Source: Synechococcus sp. Nb3U1 (lineage in GTDB: Bacteria > Cyanobacteriota > Cyanobacteriia > Thermostichales > Thermostichaceae). Taken from it: DNA of 64,000 bases. Numbering within the stretch: the stretch's first letter is position 1; every line of letters begins with the position of its first letter. The notes beneath the pieces were generated by a model. That model was not told the origin of the DNA and made no database searches. It worked only from the letters and a program-made list of their open reading frames with translations. The position numbers were made by a program, and so were the translations under genes. The DNA lies in assembly GCF_021533835.1 (NCBI RefSeq), contig NZ_JAKFYQ010000001.1, forward strand, positions 2,114,427 through 2,178,426, given 5' to 3'. This document shows positions 1 through 8,720 of this stretch, piece after piece.

Positions 1-24
1 GAGAGTGAACAGGAAGATTGAGGT

Positions 25-342
25 CTAGGCCAAGCGAAAACTGAAGCCCAAGAGGGCAGCTACCCCCAAGCTCAGGATCAACAGCAAGCCAGCGGGCATA
101 AAACTTTGGGTTTTGCGGTAGCGAATGCCAAACACAATCGACAACAGAACTGCCGTCCCTAACCCCAACCCCAGACCCCAACGGGGATCCGAACCCAGCA
201 GCCAGTAGCTCACCCCACTCAGCAGGGATCCCACCAAGCCACCTAGCAAAGACTTAGGACTTTTGGCCTTGGCATAGCCGATTACTCCGCCCACCAAAAG
301 CAGTACCCCATAGATCAGCAAGGTAATTTGTGCGGTCACCAT
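25..342 (-). CDS. TMEM14-family small membrane protein
   Basis: A 105-residue hydrophobic protein with about four membrane segments (roughly residues 5-22, 31-49, 55-71 and 80-100) and glycine-rich helices, as in the TMEM14/UPF0136 family. A Lys-Ala-Lys-Ser-Pro-Lys-Ser loop after the first helix and a Tyr-Arg-Lys loop before the last fit a cytosolic-positive topology. Cyanobacterial and chloroplast members lie in the inner or envelope membrane. Some plastid members are linked to fatty-acid export, but no substrate can be read from this sequence. It starts at ATG 342 and is followed on the same strand by nothing visible within the window. Confidence 0.75.
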   Translation of the reverse strand: MVTAQITLLIYGVLLLVGGVIGYAKAKSPKSLLGGLVGSLLSGVSYWLLGSDPRWGLGLGLGTAVLLSIVFGIRYRKTQSFMPAGLLLILSLGVAALLGFSFRLA

Positions 343-369
343 GATTGCAGACCTCCGCTCAATTCCTGT

Positions 370-585
370 CTAATCCAGGACGATATCACGGATTAACGGC
401 AAGCGGATGGTGATGTAACGATTCAGAATAGAAGTATCTACGAGGCTGAGGGCATGTTGCTTTCGGCAGGCATTCAAGAGCAACCGCACCAAGTCATCGT
501 CGCGCTGTGTGAGCCATTCTGGCCTGCCGATTTCGCCGACCAAAGACCAAAACTGGCGTACCATTTCAGGAGTCATGGCATCCAT
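370..585 (-). CDS. Small conserved-type hypothetical protein (71 aa)
   Basis: A 71-residue acidic-basic mixed protein with no membrane segment or signal peptide. The middle (about residues 25-45) is predicted helical (DDDLVRLLLNACRKQHAL) and the C-terminus is hydrophobic and beta-prone. It lies 27 bp upstream of the TMEM14 gene on the same strand, so the two may be co-transcribed. I do not recognise the family with certainty; similar short proteins occur in cyanobacteria. Its ATG and compact fit beside the neighbour argue for a real gene. No function is proposed. Confidence 0.5.
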   Translation of the reverse strand: MDAMTPEMVRQFWSLVGEIGRPEWLTQRDDDLVRLLLNACRKQHALSLVDTSILNRYITIRLPLIRDIVLD

Positions 586-869
586 CTTGATAAAGAGTAG
601 GGTCTGGACTGCTCGAAAGTGGTCTAGGCCACAGCCCTGATTCTAGAAAAGAGACCCCATCAAAACTGAGAATATTTCAGCTCCGTCACAACTTAGGATA
701 AGATGTCATGCTTGCCCATAAACCTCAGCAAGTGCCCAATATCCTTGCTTTAGAAGGCTTTTCAGGAAGAAATCCAGAGGCTTTTTGCACTGAATATTAA
801 AAAATAATGATTACTGTCAAAACCTCGACATCAACATCAAAAGGTTTGTAAACCTGATCGCGGATCTTA

Positions 870-980
870 CTGACAGCCTTTTCCGACTTTACGCAGGCCC
901 TTGAGCTAGGCAAAAAACCTTATGGGGCAAGGGAGTGACCTAAATCTGCTGTATCAGATAGCGCTGGAAAAGGCTGTCAG
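870..980. repeat. 107-bp inverted-repeat element, copy 1
   Basis: This 111-bp segment begins CTGACAGCCTTTTCC and ends with the exact reverse complement, GGAAAAGGCTGTCAG, giving 15-bp perfect terminal inverted repeats. Its interior is shared, in opposite orientation, with copies at 7958-8064 and 37662-37768, and with a shorter copy at 12628-12719. It sits in the 425-bp gap between two minus-strand genes (586-1010). The rest of that gap is AT-rich and holds no other recognisable feature. It has no coding capacity and looks like a MITE or large REP-type element. Confidence 0.85.
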
Positions 981-1010
981 AGAGCTGGAGAACCTTTGCA
1001 GACATAGGTG

Positions 1011-1817
1011 CTAACGCAATGTGTACTGCAATACGTAAGCCCCTTGCTCCCCCGGTTCGTAGGTGTTGGCCCGTAGGGTGTAGGTACCTGTACGGGGTAG
1101 GAAGGCGATCATCAGGGCATGGGTTCCGCCCCCCTGGTCATCGTCCCAAGCCATGACTTCCCCATCGGGATCCAGCAGTTGCAAAAAGGCGTCGAAATCC
1201 GGGCTGGTCATGGAGGCGATCAGAATTTGCCCGGCTCGCGCGGAAATGGGGTGTTCTTCCATCCAACTGCCATCGTCGGGGTGCTGCAGGGATCCCGGCT
1301 GCAGACGACCGGAGTGACTTTCTTGCCAATCCAGTTGGGTGACGGTGTAGGTGAGCTGGTAGTCGCCAGTAGATTCTGGTTCAAAGCTGGTGGCCCGCAA
1401 CGTGTAGGTACCCCCTTCCGGCAAACGCACCGCCAACAGAGCATTCACATCGGAGCCAGAGTCATCATTAAAGGCGATCACCTGTCCTTGGCCATTCACC
1501 ACTTCCAAATAGGCATCAAAGGCCTCACTTTCCATAGACGCGATCAAAATTTGCCCCGGCTGAGCCGTAATCGAGATTTCATCCAAAAAGCTGCCATCGT
1601 GGGGGTTGATCTGATCCCCAGAGCCAAGGGTTCCGGTGATGGTTTGGCTGTCTCTCCATAGGGCAGAACGGGTCAGAGAGGATCCCACCTGAGAGCCACT
1701 CTCTCGCACCCAATTTAGCAATCCACAACTGCTGGCCAGCCCCAAGGCCAGGCAACTGAGGGCCAAACGGGATCCCCAACGGCGGGGAGAGGCAGAAGAA
1801 CGACGCAAATTCAACAT
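1011..1817 (-). CDS. Exported lipoprotein with two PPC-like repeats
   Basis: 268 residues. The N-terminus is basic (residues 1-18), then hydrophobic, ending in Leu-Ala-Ser-Ser-Cys at 27-31, a weak lipobox, so a lipid-anchored exported protein is likely. Two tandem beta-sandwich repeats follow (about 60-155 and 165-268). Each carries the signature of bacterial pre-peptidase C-terminal (PPC) domains: a Gly-Gln-Ile-Leu-Ile-Ala-Ser-Met strand, an Asp-Ala-(Tyr/Phe)-Leu core, an Asp-Asp turn and a final Gly-Thr-Tyr-Thr-Leu-Arg-Ala strand. No protease domain is attached. The role is probably binding or structural at the cell envelope; the family name is secure, the function is not. Confidence 0.75.
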   Translation of the reverse strand: MLNLRRSSASPRRWGSRLALSCLALGLASSCGLLNWVRESGSQVGSSLTRSALWRDSQTITGTLGSGDQINPHDGSFLDEISITAQPGQILIASMESEAFDAYLEVVNGQGQVIAFNDDSGSDVNALLAVRLPEGGTYTLRATSFEPESTGDYQLTYTVTQLDWQESHSGRLQPGSLQHPDDGSWMEEHPISARAGQILIASMTSPDFDAFLQLLDPDGEVMAWDDDQGGGTHALMIAFLPRTGTYTLRANTYEPGEQGAYVLQYTLR

Positions 1818-1927
1818 CGAAAAGACTCCCCTAGATAAGTGCGCCTGAGGGATAAGAGCCGCAGATCACCCCAATTTTAGTCGCTGGTAGGGTTTATGCC
1901 CCTAGCCTATAGGAAAGCTTCAGACAT

Positions 1928-3154
1928 TCAAAGGGCCTCCCATGCCGTGAGCACCGCTTCTAGGGCCAAGCGCCCGTGGCAGAGGTGGGTTCCCCCTTGC
2001 AAATAGACCGTGTAGGGATCCCGCATCGGCCCATCCGCAGAAAGTTCGGCACTGCTCCCGGCGATAAAGGTGCCCGCCGCCATCACCACAGGATCGGCAT
2101 AACCGGGCATCACTTCAGGAATGGGGGTGAGATAAGCCTCGATGGGGGAACTCCTTTGAATGGCTCGGCAAAAGGCTGCCAATTTTTGCGGGGATCCCAG
2201 CTGAATGGCCTGAATGATGTCGGTACGAGGAGTTTGGGGCAAAGGAGAGACAGGATAGCCCAGATCCTGAAACACTTGGGCGGCTAAGTGGGCGATCTTG
2301 ACAGCTTCAGCCACCATCTGCGGGGCTAGGAACACCCCCTGAAACAAGATCCGGTTTAGATCTAAAGTTGCCCCTCCCTCGGAGCCAATGCCCGGCGCCG
2401 TTAAGCGACAGGTCGCCTGCTCTACCCACTCTGCTCGCCCAGCCACATACCCCCCCGCAGGTACGATGGTGCCACCCGGATTTTTGATCAGGGATCCAGC
2501 GATCAGATCGGCGCCCACATGGGTTGGCTCTTGGGCTTCCACAAATTCGCCATAGCAGTTATCGACAAAGACCACTACCTCTGGGTTTTGAGCTTTGACA
2601 AGCTGGATCATCTCGGCGATTTGGGCAATAGAGAAGCTGGGGCGCCAGTCGTAGCCACAGGAGCGCTGAATATGCACCAGACGGGTTTGGGGCTTAAGCG
2701 CCGTTTTCAGGCTCTGCCAATCTACGGATCCTTCGAGCAGATCCAATTGGCGATAGGTAATGCCAAACTCCCGCAGGGATCCCTGCCCGGATCCCCGCAA
2801 GCCGATCACTTCTTCGAGGGTGTCGTAGGGGGGGCCGGTGATCGCCAGCAGCTCATCCCCCGGGCGCAGTACCCCAAATAAAGCACAGGCAATGGCATGG
2901 GTGCCGGACACCATCTGCACCCGCACCGCCGCCGCCTCACAGCCCATGATCTGGGCAAACACCCGATCCAACACCTGCCGCCCCAAGTCGTCGTGGCCAT
3001 AGCCAGAAACCCCAGCAAAATGATGGGATCCCACCTGTTGAGCGCGAAAAGCCTCCAAGACCCGCGCCAAATTCTGCCGCAAGGTGGCTTCAATCGCCCG
3101 GAAGCGCTCTTGCAGGGCTGCTTCTGCGTTGTCCAAATGTTCTACCAGGTTCAA
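1928..3154 (-). CDS. Methionine-gamma-lyase-like PLP protein (aluminium-resistance family)
   Basis: PLP enzyme of fold type I in the Met_gamma_lyase/YnbB family, annotated elsewhere as aluminium resistance protein. Visible marks are HHFAGVSGYGHDD near the N-terminus, the FVDNCYGEF segment (Asp binding the PLP pyridine nitrogen) and SLIKNPGGT, where Lys should hold the cofactor. The reaction is expected to be C-S lyase-like on sulphur amino acids; the true substrate is unknown. The TTG at 3154 is chosen because GGAGGG lies six bases upstream. A longer frame reaches TTG 3199 but lacks a ribosome-binding site. It is the only gene of its pathway here. Confidence 0.85.
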   Translation of the reverse strand: MNLVEHLDNAEAALQERFRAIEATLRQNLARVLEAFRAQQVGSHHFAGVSGYGHDDLGRQVLDRVFAQIMGCEAAAVRVQMVSGTHAIACALFGVLRPGDELLAITGPPYDTLEEVIGLRGSGQGSLREFGITYRQLDLLEGSVDWQSLKTALKPQTRLVHIQRSCGYDWRPSFSIAQIAEMIQLVKAQNPEVVVFVDNCYGEFVEAQEPTHVGADLIAGSLIKNPGGTIVPAGGYVAGRAEWVEQATCRLTAPGIGSEGGATLDLNRILFQGVFLAPQMVAEAVKIAHLAAQVFQDLGYPVSPLPQTPRTDIIQAIQLGSPQKLAAFCRAIQRSSPIEAYLTPIPEVMPGYADPVVMAAGTFIAGSSAELSADGPMRDPYTVYLQGGTHLCHGRLALEAVLTAWEAL

Positions 3155-3199
3155 TCGGATCCCTCCGCGCCCAAAAATTACCCCATCTTTCCCACACAA

Positions 3200-3940
3200 A
3201 GCTGGGTTTTGAAGGTAGCACTTCTGTCACCTCAAAAGAGGTGAAAAACAGACTTGTCAGACTCACTGCCGCAAGCGATAATATCTCCCAAATTCGGATC
3301 CCTGCTCTTGATAAAAACCTTAATTTAACTCAATACCCCTTTATCTTTATCTATCGAGCCTTATCCGCAGAGGGTAGAGCTGGGCTGTATGATAGTATTA
3401 AGTACTATCAAGGCCTATGGAAAATTGAGAAGGAAATTGGGCTGCTTAAGCTATGGGTAGTCTACTCATAATCTACTAACGCAAGTTTGGCTTCTATCTT
3501 TAATATTTCAGTAACATTCCAGAGATTTTTCTAGAGACTTTTTGTGCAGAGTTAGTCTGTCCCTATTTTGCTGTTCGATTTGATAATTTTGGTAATCAAT
3601 TGGAATTGCTGCGATCAATCTACGAAGTTTGAATCTGTCGCTCTCGGTCTGGGATAGCCTTTTGCAACAAGGAGGTTGCGGCAATTCACAGTCTCGTAAA
3701 GGTTAAGACAGCCTAAAGTTATGCTTAATCTCCAACAGAGATCCCTGGGAGTGATGTTAATTTAGACTTAACCCAAGAAGTTAGCGTCCCTGCAAAGGCT
3801 GATCTTCTCGTTATACAGCCCTATTTTTCGCAAGTTGCTGAAGCTGAAATAGCTCATGAATAACTCATGAGCTGGGGGTGTTCTAAAGAACCCAGGGGAT
3901 CCCTGGCAGGGGTGAGATGCTAACTCAGACGTAAACCGAT
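3200..3940. other. Long non-coding stretch and likely leader of hpf/lrtA
   Basis: About 740 bp between the divergent PLP enzyme and hpf. It is AT-rich relative to its surroundings. A 76-codon frame at 3241-3471 has odd composition and no family resemblance, so it is not called. lrtA, the light-repressed transcript of other cyanobacteria, is known to have an unusually long 5' leader that controls mRNA stability. A leader of this size would fit that pattern. Two hairpins close to the gene are described separately or here: 3851-3873, and CCAGGG/CCCTGG at 3892-3906. Confidence 0.5.
3851..3873 (+). promoter_or_regulatory. Perfect 9-bp hairpin in the hpf leader
   Basis: AGCTCATGA, five loop bases ATAAC, then TCATGAGCT: a perfect 9-bp inverted repeat 86 bp before the hpf start. 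It is not followed by a U-run, so it does not look like a terminator. As RNA it would form a stem in the 5' leader; as DNA it could be an operator for a dimeric regulator. The sequence shows the symmetry; either role is inference. Confidence 0.5.
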
Positions 3941-3958
3941 ATGACTGGGAGAGTCCCC

Positions 3959-4534
3959 ATGACGAAGCTTGTGATCCAAGGGAAAAACGTCGATATCACC
4001 GACTCCATCCGGAGCTATGTTCAGGAAAAAATCGACCGTGCCGTTAGCCATTTCGCCCAGATCACCAGTGAAGTTGATGTCAACTTATCTGTAGCCCGCA
4101 ACCCCCGCATCAGTGCCAGCCAATCTGCCGAAGTCACCCTCTACGCCAATGGCACCATCATCCGGGCGGAAGAAAGCAGCGAAAACCTCTACGCCAGCAT
4201 CGACCGCGTCGCCGACAAGCTAGCTCGCAAGTTGCGCAAATACAAGGAGCGCAATGGTGTTCATCGTACCCGCCATGCCCCCAAAACCTCCGTGGCGGTG
4301 GCCCAACAGCCTGTCACCGATCCTTTGAATACCGAGCGGCAGCCGGAGTTACCCTCGGAAGTGGTGCGCACCAAATACTTTGCCATGCCCCCCATGACGG
4401 TTCAGGAAGCCCTGCATCAGTTGGAGTTGGTGGATCACGACTTCTTTGTCTTCCGCAATAGCGAGAACGACGAAATCAACGTCATTTATGTGCGTAACCA
4501 CGGTGGCTTTGGCCTGATCCGCCCCCACCGCTGA
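3959..4534 (+). CDS. hpf: Long-form ribosome hibernation promoting factor (LrtA)
   Basis: 191 residues. The N-terminal RaiA/HPF domain (about 1-105) opens with [19 protein letters not shown] and carries the basic helix [14 protein letters not shown] Pro/Gln-rich linker (about 105-135) leads to the C-terminal dimerisation domain with [15 protein letters not shown] and DHDFFVFRN. Long HPF binds the 30S decoding site and pairs two ribosomes into inactive 100S particles; the cyanobacterial form is LrtA, induced in darkness. ATG 3959 is preferred to ATG 3941 because GGGAGAG sits eight bases upstream and the protein then starts at the conserved strand. The ureF gene follows 13 bp downstream. Confidence 0.95.
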   Translation: MTKLVIQGKNVDITDSIRSYVQEKIDRAVSHFAQITSEVDVNLSVARNPRISASQSAEVTLYANGTIIRAEESSENLYASIDRVADKLARKLRKYKERNGVHRTRHAPKTSVAVAQQPVTDPLNTERQPELPSEVVRTKYFAMPPMTVQEALHQLELVDHDFFVFRNSENDEINVIYVRNHGGFGLIRPHR

Positions 4535-4547
4535 AGATGGGTTGAAG

Positions 4548-5273
4548 ATGCCCGGCGAACCCGTTTCTCTCGTTTCTCTCGTTTCTCTTAGGTCTGGTGG
4601 CGCTTTCTACCTACTGCTGCAACTCACCGATTCTGCTCTGCCGATTGGGGCCTATTCCCACTCTTGGGGCTTAGAAACTGCCGTTCAAGCGGGGCAACTG
4701 CGGGATCGAGTCGGGGTACAGCAGTACCTATTGGGGGTTTTGCATCTGAGCTTGGCTCCTTTTGAGGGTAGAGCCTGTGGGCTAGCCTATTTGCGGGCGC
4801 AGGAGGGATCCCCGGCTGAGTTGAGGGACTTGCAGGCGCACCTAAACGCCGCTCGTTGGGCTGCTGAACCCCGACAGGCCAGTTTGAATCTGGGCAAACG
4901 CTTGGCCCAACTGGCAGAACGCACCTGGGGGATCCAACCTCCTACCCATGCAGAAGAAGGGTTGCACCATTGTTTGGTGTTTGGCTGGGTTTGCGCCGCA
5001 GCGGGCGTTGGCCTGGAGGATGCCTTGCGGGCCTACTTGTTTTCGGCTCTGTCGGGATGGGTCTCAGCAGCGGTACGGTTGGTTCCTCTGGGCCATAGTG
5101 ACGGACAAGCTTTGTTGGCTAGCCTGTACGAACCGATTGAGCAGGCGTTGCAACAGAAGATCGTGCCGAACCTGAGCCTTGAGCTGGGATCCCAGTTGAG
5201 CAGCTTTGCCCCTTTACAGGAGCGAGATGGTCAGGCCCACCAACAGTTGTATTCTCGCCTATTTCAATCTTGA
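4548..5273 (+). CDS. ureF: Urease accessory protein UreF
   Basis: UreF works with UreD/UreH and UreG to deliver nickel to urease; it acts as a GTPase-activating and gating partner. The signature LTDSALPIGAYSHSWGLE lies near residue 25, and an all-helical body of about 215 residues follows with the conserved Glu-Gly-X-X-X-Gly-Leu-Ala. No other ure gene is in the window, so ureF is solitary here, as is common in cyanobacteria where urease genes are scattered. ATG 4548 is used; TTG 4542 is possible. The first codons contain three exact GTTTCTCTC units (Val-Ser-Leu repeats), a slippage-prone tract. Confidence 0.9.
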   Translation: MPGEPVSLVSLVSLRSGGAFYLLLQLTDSALPIGAYSHSWGLETAVQAGQLRDRVGVQQYLLGVLHLSLAPFEGRACGLAYLRAQEGSPAELRDLQAHLNAARWAAEPRQASLNLGKRLAQLAERTWGIQPPTHAEEGLHHCLVFGWVCAAAGVGLEDALRAYLFSALSGWVSAAVRLVPLGHSDGQALLASLYEPIEQALQQKIVPNLSLELGSQLSSFAPLQERDGQAHQQLYSRLFQS

Positions 5274-5301
5274 GAGAAGAGTCAGGGATCCCTGGAGTTT
5301 C

Positions 5302-6333
5302 TCAACCCTGCACCGGCGGAACTTCAGCAGCCGTAATTGCCAACGTCAGCTTCTCTGTACCTCGAATCAGTGTGATGGAAGAGGGCACGCCAATTTGCTG
5401 CTCCGTCAGTTGGCGGTGCAGGTCGTCGATGCTGGCAATGGTCGCTTCCGCAAAGCCGATGATCACATCTCCCTGTTGCAACCCTGAGCGTTGGGCAGGG
5501 CTATTGGGTTCACAAGCAATCACCAGCACTCCACTTTCTACCGGCAGATCGTAAAAGCGCACCAACCGCCGATGGAGAAGCGTATTTTGGCCTTGCACAC
5601 CAATGTATCCCCGCCGAATTTTCCCCTCCTTGATCAGTTGAGCAGCAACGAATTTGGCCGTATTCACCGCCGTAGCAAAGCAAATGCCCTGAGCGGGCAA
5701 AATCACCGCCGTATTCACCCCAATCACTTCGCCACGGGAGTTGACCAACGGCCCACCCGAGTTGCCAGGATTTAGAGCCGCATCCGTTTGCAGCACATTG
5801 TCGATCAACCGGCCCGAGCGAGAGCGAAAGGAGCGTCCCAAGGCGCTGACCACCCCCGCTGTGACCGTGGTTTGGAAGCCGTAGGGATTGCCAATAGCAA
5901 TGGCCAACTGCCCCACCTTGACTTGGGCCGAATCCCCTAAGCGCACAGCAGAAAGCGGCGCGGCATGAATGCGAATCACTGCTAAATCCGTATCAGGATC
6001 ATCCCCGATGAGCTCAGCAGTAGTCCGTGTCCCATCCGGCAATGACACCTCAATACGGGTGGCACCACTCACCACGTGGCTGTTGGTCAAAATGTATCCA
6101 TCCGGCGTAATCACAAATCCCGAGCCATTGCCACGGCCCTCCTGCACCCCGCGACGAGGAGTGCGGCGCTGCTGATACACCTCAATATTGACCACCGCAG
6201 GGCTAACCTGCTCGGCTACACGAGTGACGGCCTGCGAATAGGCATCTAGAAGTGAGCCATCCGGCAATGGGGTTACAGGGGTGGTGGATTCTGGGGTAGG
6301 GCGTTCGTTGGATACAAGGCTGAGTCTTGGCAT
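5302..6333 (-). CDS. HtrA/DegP-type serine protease, no signal peptide
   Basis: 343 residues from ATG 6333. Trypsin-like domain (about 35-235) with the complete triad: His in TNSHVVSG, Asp in DPDTDLAVIRI, Ser in NPGNSGGPL. One PDZ domain follows (about 250-335) with GYIGVQG and the GLQQGDVI loop. HtrA proteases remove damaged proteins. Unlike most, this form starts with polar residues and shows no signal peptide or transmembrane anchor, so a cytoplasmic location is suggested. A 62-residue upstream extension to 6519 is open but unlike the family. The exported HtrA at 16991 is a separate paralogue. Confidence 0.9.
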   Translation of the reverse strand: MPRLSLVSNERPTPESTTPVTPLPDGSLLDAYSQAVTRVAEQVSPAVVNIEVYQQRRTPRRGVQEGRGNGSGFVITPDGYILTNSHVVSGATRIEVSLPDGTRTTAELIGDDPDTDLAVIRIHAAPLSAVRLGDSAQVKVGQLAIAIGNPYGFQTTVTAGVVSALGRSFRSRSGRLIDNVLQTDAALNPGNSGGPLVNSRGEVIGVNTAVILPAQGICFATAVNTAKFVAAQLIKEGKIRRGYIGVQGQNTLLHRRLVRFYDLPVESGVLVIACEPNSPAQRSGLQQGDVIIGFAEATIASIDDLHRQLTEQQIGVPSSITLIRGTEKLTLAITAAEVPPVQG

Positions 6334-6528
6334 GGTTATCCCATCCTGCTTGTCCAGTTTTTGAAAGCTCGCCCTTTGGAAAGGGGTTCTTTCATTCTGT
6401 CTGGTGGGACAAGGGCTTGTGGGACTTATAGGCCCCATCAGAGGGGATATCCCGACCAAGGCTGCGGAAAATACGCCCTTCCTTTGGAAGTGAAGATTGG
6501 ATGTGGAGAGGATTGCCAACTTTGGGAA

Positions 6529-7854
6529 TCAGCGGTGAGAAGGCTCATTGATGACCAGCACATCCTGCAGAAACTGATCCTGTTGCTGGCGCAAGAGCCC
6601 CAAATCTGGCCCTTGGTTGAGCAAGACAAAGTTGGTGCCATCCGACAACTGCCCCATCACCATCAGGCGGTCTTCTGCAGATCCCACCTGGGCAGATGTG
6701 CCCAAAGGCAAGGTACGCACCCGCAGAGTGCTGTGGCCAATCCCTGCCATGGGCAAGATCCGGGTCGGATCCCCGGCGGTGAAATCGATTAGATATTCCC
6801 AGAGATGAGCAAAAGCGCGGGGGGAGAGCTGCAACGCTTGGTCTGCTTTTCCAAGACGAATATCCTCCTCTCCAAGAGTCATGGCCGCATCCATATAGGA
6901 GATGGGATGAGCCACCAAGCGATGCTGCAGGTACTCCAGTAGGGCTGGTTTGCCCCCCAGTTCCGCCAACAGGGTTTCTGCCATGGCCCGATCATTGCTG
7001 CCATTCAGGATTTGCAACAGGGATCCCAGGCGCAAGGAGGTGTAGCTGGCCAAGAAGCGGGCCTCTGCAGGCAAATCCGCCAGGGTTGACACCGAACCGC
7101 TGATAGAAACCGTGTGGGGGTGTTCGGGATCCGCGAGGAGTTCCGCAAGACGCCGACCGCTGGCCAAAGGATCGGTTTGGCCCACCAGATGGAAGGAGGG
7201 CAGCACCTTCACATCTCCGTCGATCTGGCGGATATTGAAGTTGCGCAAATGACGGGCCAGCGCTTCTACATTCGCTTCTGTAAAATAGGGATCCCCGCCG
7301 CCCACAACGATCAAATCTCCGGTGAGGCGATGCCCAAGCAAGTGGCCTGTGGTATAGAACCTTGTCTCAAAGCGATGTTCATAGCCCCAGGTCTCGATAG
7401 CCATCAAGCTGATTGCCAATTGATCCAATGCCCCCACCGGCAAAGGCTGATCCAACAAATGCTCCGCCAACAGCTCTCCTTCCGCGGTCCAGAGCAGGAT
7501 CCCCTGTTGAGAGAGAGACCCTCCCTGGGCAGCAAGCCCCTGCAAAAAGCCGGATAGCACCACTGCATAAGGGGAGTACTCCCAGACTTGGGTCTGAGAA
7601 CGGGGCCACCAGGGCGGTACACCCGGAGTACCTGTAGGAGAAGGCAGTGGCGGCGGTGGAGTGGGGATGGGGGGAAATGGATTTTGGGCGGATGTCGGGG
7701 ATCCGGCCTGCACAGCCTGGGTTAGAGGAGGCACTTCAGATCCTGTACGATTCGTCCAGCAGGCCCCCAAGGCGAGGGAAAAAGCCAATGGGATCCCTGC
7801 CCAGAAGGAACGACGGCAGGAGCGCAACCACTGTGGAATAGGCGGCATGATCAC
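6529..7854 (-). CDS. S13 (PBP4-type) peptidase homologue lacking SxxK and KTG motifs
   Basis: 441 residues. A perfect lipobox (Leu-Gly-Ala-Cys, Cys at about 32) and a Pro-rich linker (about 55-85) tether the protein to a membrane. The body follows D-Ala-D-Ala carboxypeptidase family S13: the GDLIVVGGGDP strand, and the second motif as LNGSNDRAMAETLL. The catalytic SxxK region, normally Pro-Ala-Ser-Thr-x-Lys, reads PVGALDQLA, and the Lys-Thr-Gly region reads EDRLMVMGQL. Both the nucleophile serine and general-base lysine are thus missing. It is probably a non-catalytic peptidoglycan-binding protein. It lies 195 bp upstream of the HtrA gene on the same strand. Confidence 0.8.
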   Translation of the reverse strand: MIMPPIPQWLRSCRRSFWAGIPLAFSLALGACWTNRTGSEVPPLTQAVQAGSPTSAQNPFPPIPTPPPPLPSPTGTPGVPPWWPRSQTQVWEYSPYAVVLSGFLQGLAAQGGSLSQQGILLWTAEGELLAEHLLDQPLPVGALDQLAISLMAIETWGYEHRFETRFYTTGHLLGHRLTGDLIVVGGGDPYFTEANVEALARHLRNFNIRQIDGDVKVLPSFHLVGQTDPLASGRRLAELLADPEHPHTVSISGSVSTLADLPAEARFLASYTSLRLGSLLQILNGSNDRAMAETLLAELGGKPALLEYLQHRLVAHPISYMDAAMTLGEEDIRLGKADQALQLSPRAFAHLWEYLIDFTAGDPTRILPMAGIGHSTLRVRTLPLGTSAQVGSAEDRLMVMGQLSDGTNFVLLNQGPDLGLLRQQQDQFLQDVLVINEPSHR

Positions 7855-7957
7855 CTCGCAAAAGACGACAGGCTGGGAAGACTTGACGCTACTCTAGTGC
7901 CATCCGAATGGCCTTGGCAAATCTCTACAATGACCCGCTGGCAGCCCAGTTTCAGGC

Positions 7958-8064
7958 TACAGCCTTTTCCGGCAATACATCCTACAGCCGATGCAGGCCA
8001 ATCCTTTGTCCGACAAGAATTTCTTCTTGAGCTTGTGTCGTCCATGAAGTCGGAAAAGGCTGTA
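7958..8064. repeat. 107-bp inverted-repeat element, copy 2
   Basis: Bounded by TACAGCCTTTTCC and its reverse complement GGAAAAGGCTGTA, 107 bp overall. It has the same ends and length as the copy at 37662, and matches the reverse complement of the copy at 870. It lies in the divergent gap between the S13 homologue and the MarR gene, so it separates their promoters. TA flanks the conserved core at both ends, which may be part of the repeat or a TA target duplication. Confidence 0.85.
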
Positions 8065-8171
8065 CTGTTTCAGAGCGGGAGAGATAGCTACTTTTGTAAC
8101 AGTTCACAAACCCTTTTTTCTCCCAAAGGATAGAATGAAACAATTTAGGCTCTAAGCATTCCAGGCCGCCC

Positions 8172-8705
8172 ATGGGAAACAGTCAAACTAAGGTGATGGT
8201 TAAATCCGAGAAACGGGCTTTCCTGGAGCGGTGGCACGATGTTCTTGCCCCCAATTCGTTGGGCTATCGCATTCGGCTTTTGTCTCAATTGGTGCGGCGG
8301 CAATTTCAGTCTTACCTGGAGCCTTTTGGCCTGACCACCTCCCATTGGGTGGTGCTGTGCTGCCTCTGGGAAGAGGACGGGATCCCGACCTCCACCATTT
8401 GCGAGCGCCTACAGCAATTGGGGGGCACCATGACCGGCGTATTGGATGGCATGGAAAAACGGGATCTGATTCGGCGGCAACGGGATCCCCAGGATCGGCG
8501 CATTTGGCGGGTCTACCTGACCCCAGCCGGGGAAAAACTGAAGGAGGTGTTGCCCCCCCTGATTTGGGAAATGCGGGATCATACCTATGGATGCTTTACC
8601 CCAGAAGAACGGGAAACCCTCTCCCAGCTGGTGGATCGGTTGATCGCCCATTTATCCGATCAGACCATCGTGACAGAATCCGTGGCGGAATCGTCGAATC
8701 GGTGA
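8172..8705 (+). CDS. MarR-family transcriptional regulator
   Basis: 177 residues with a winged helix-turn-helix. Helix 1 (about 35-60, LGYRIRLLSQLVRRQFQ) and the C-terminal helices form the dimer. The recognition region STICERLQQLGGTMTGVLDGMEKRDLI is followed by the wing RQRDPQDRRIWRVYLTPAG, whose Asp-x-Arg-Arg is the family hallmark. MarR proteins usually repress nearby genes and release DNA on binding small molecules. It converges on the phn transporter genes with only 15 bp between, so it is not obviously their regulator. The target is unknown. Confidence 0.9.
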   Translation: MGNSQTKVMVKSEKRAFLERWHDVLAPNSLGYRIRLLSQLVRRQFQSYLEPFGLTTSHWVVLCCLWEEDGIPTSTICERLQQLGGTMTGVLDGMEKRDLIRRQRDPQDRRIWRVYLTPAGEKLKEVLPPLIWEMRDHTYGCFTPEERETLSQLVDRLIAHLSDQTIVTESVAESSNR

Positions 8706-8720
8706 ACCAAACGACAGGCT

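Noticed and set aside
3241-3471. A 76-codon plus-strand frame in the leader of hpf
   Set aside because: Odd amino-acid composition, no ribosome-binding site, no family resemblance, and it lies in an AT-rich non-coding stretch.
3650-3710. A partial match to the 107-bp repeat (ATAGCCTTTTGC) near 3650
   Set aside because: Only a few bases of the end motif match, with no partner end, so it is not counted as a copy.
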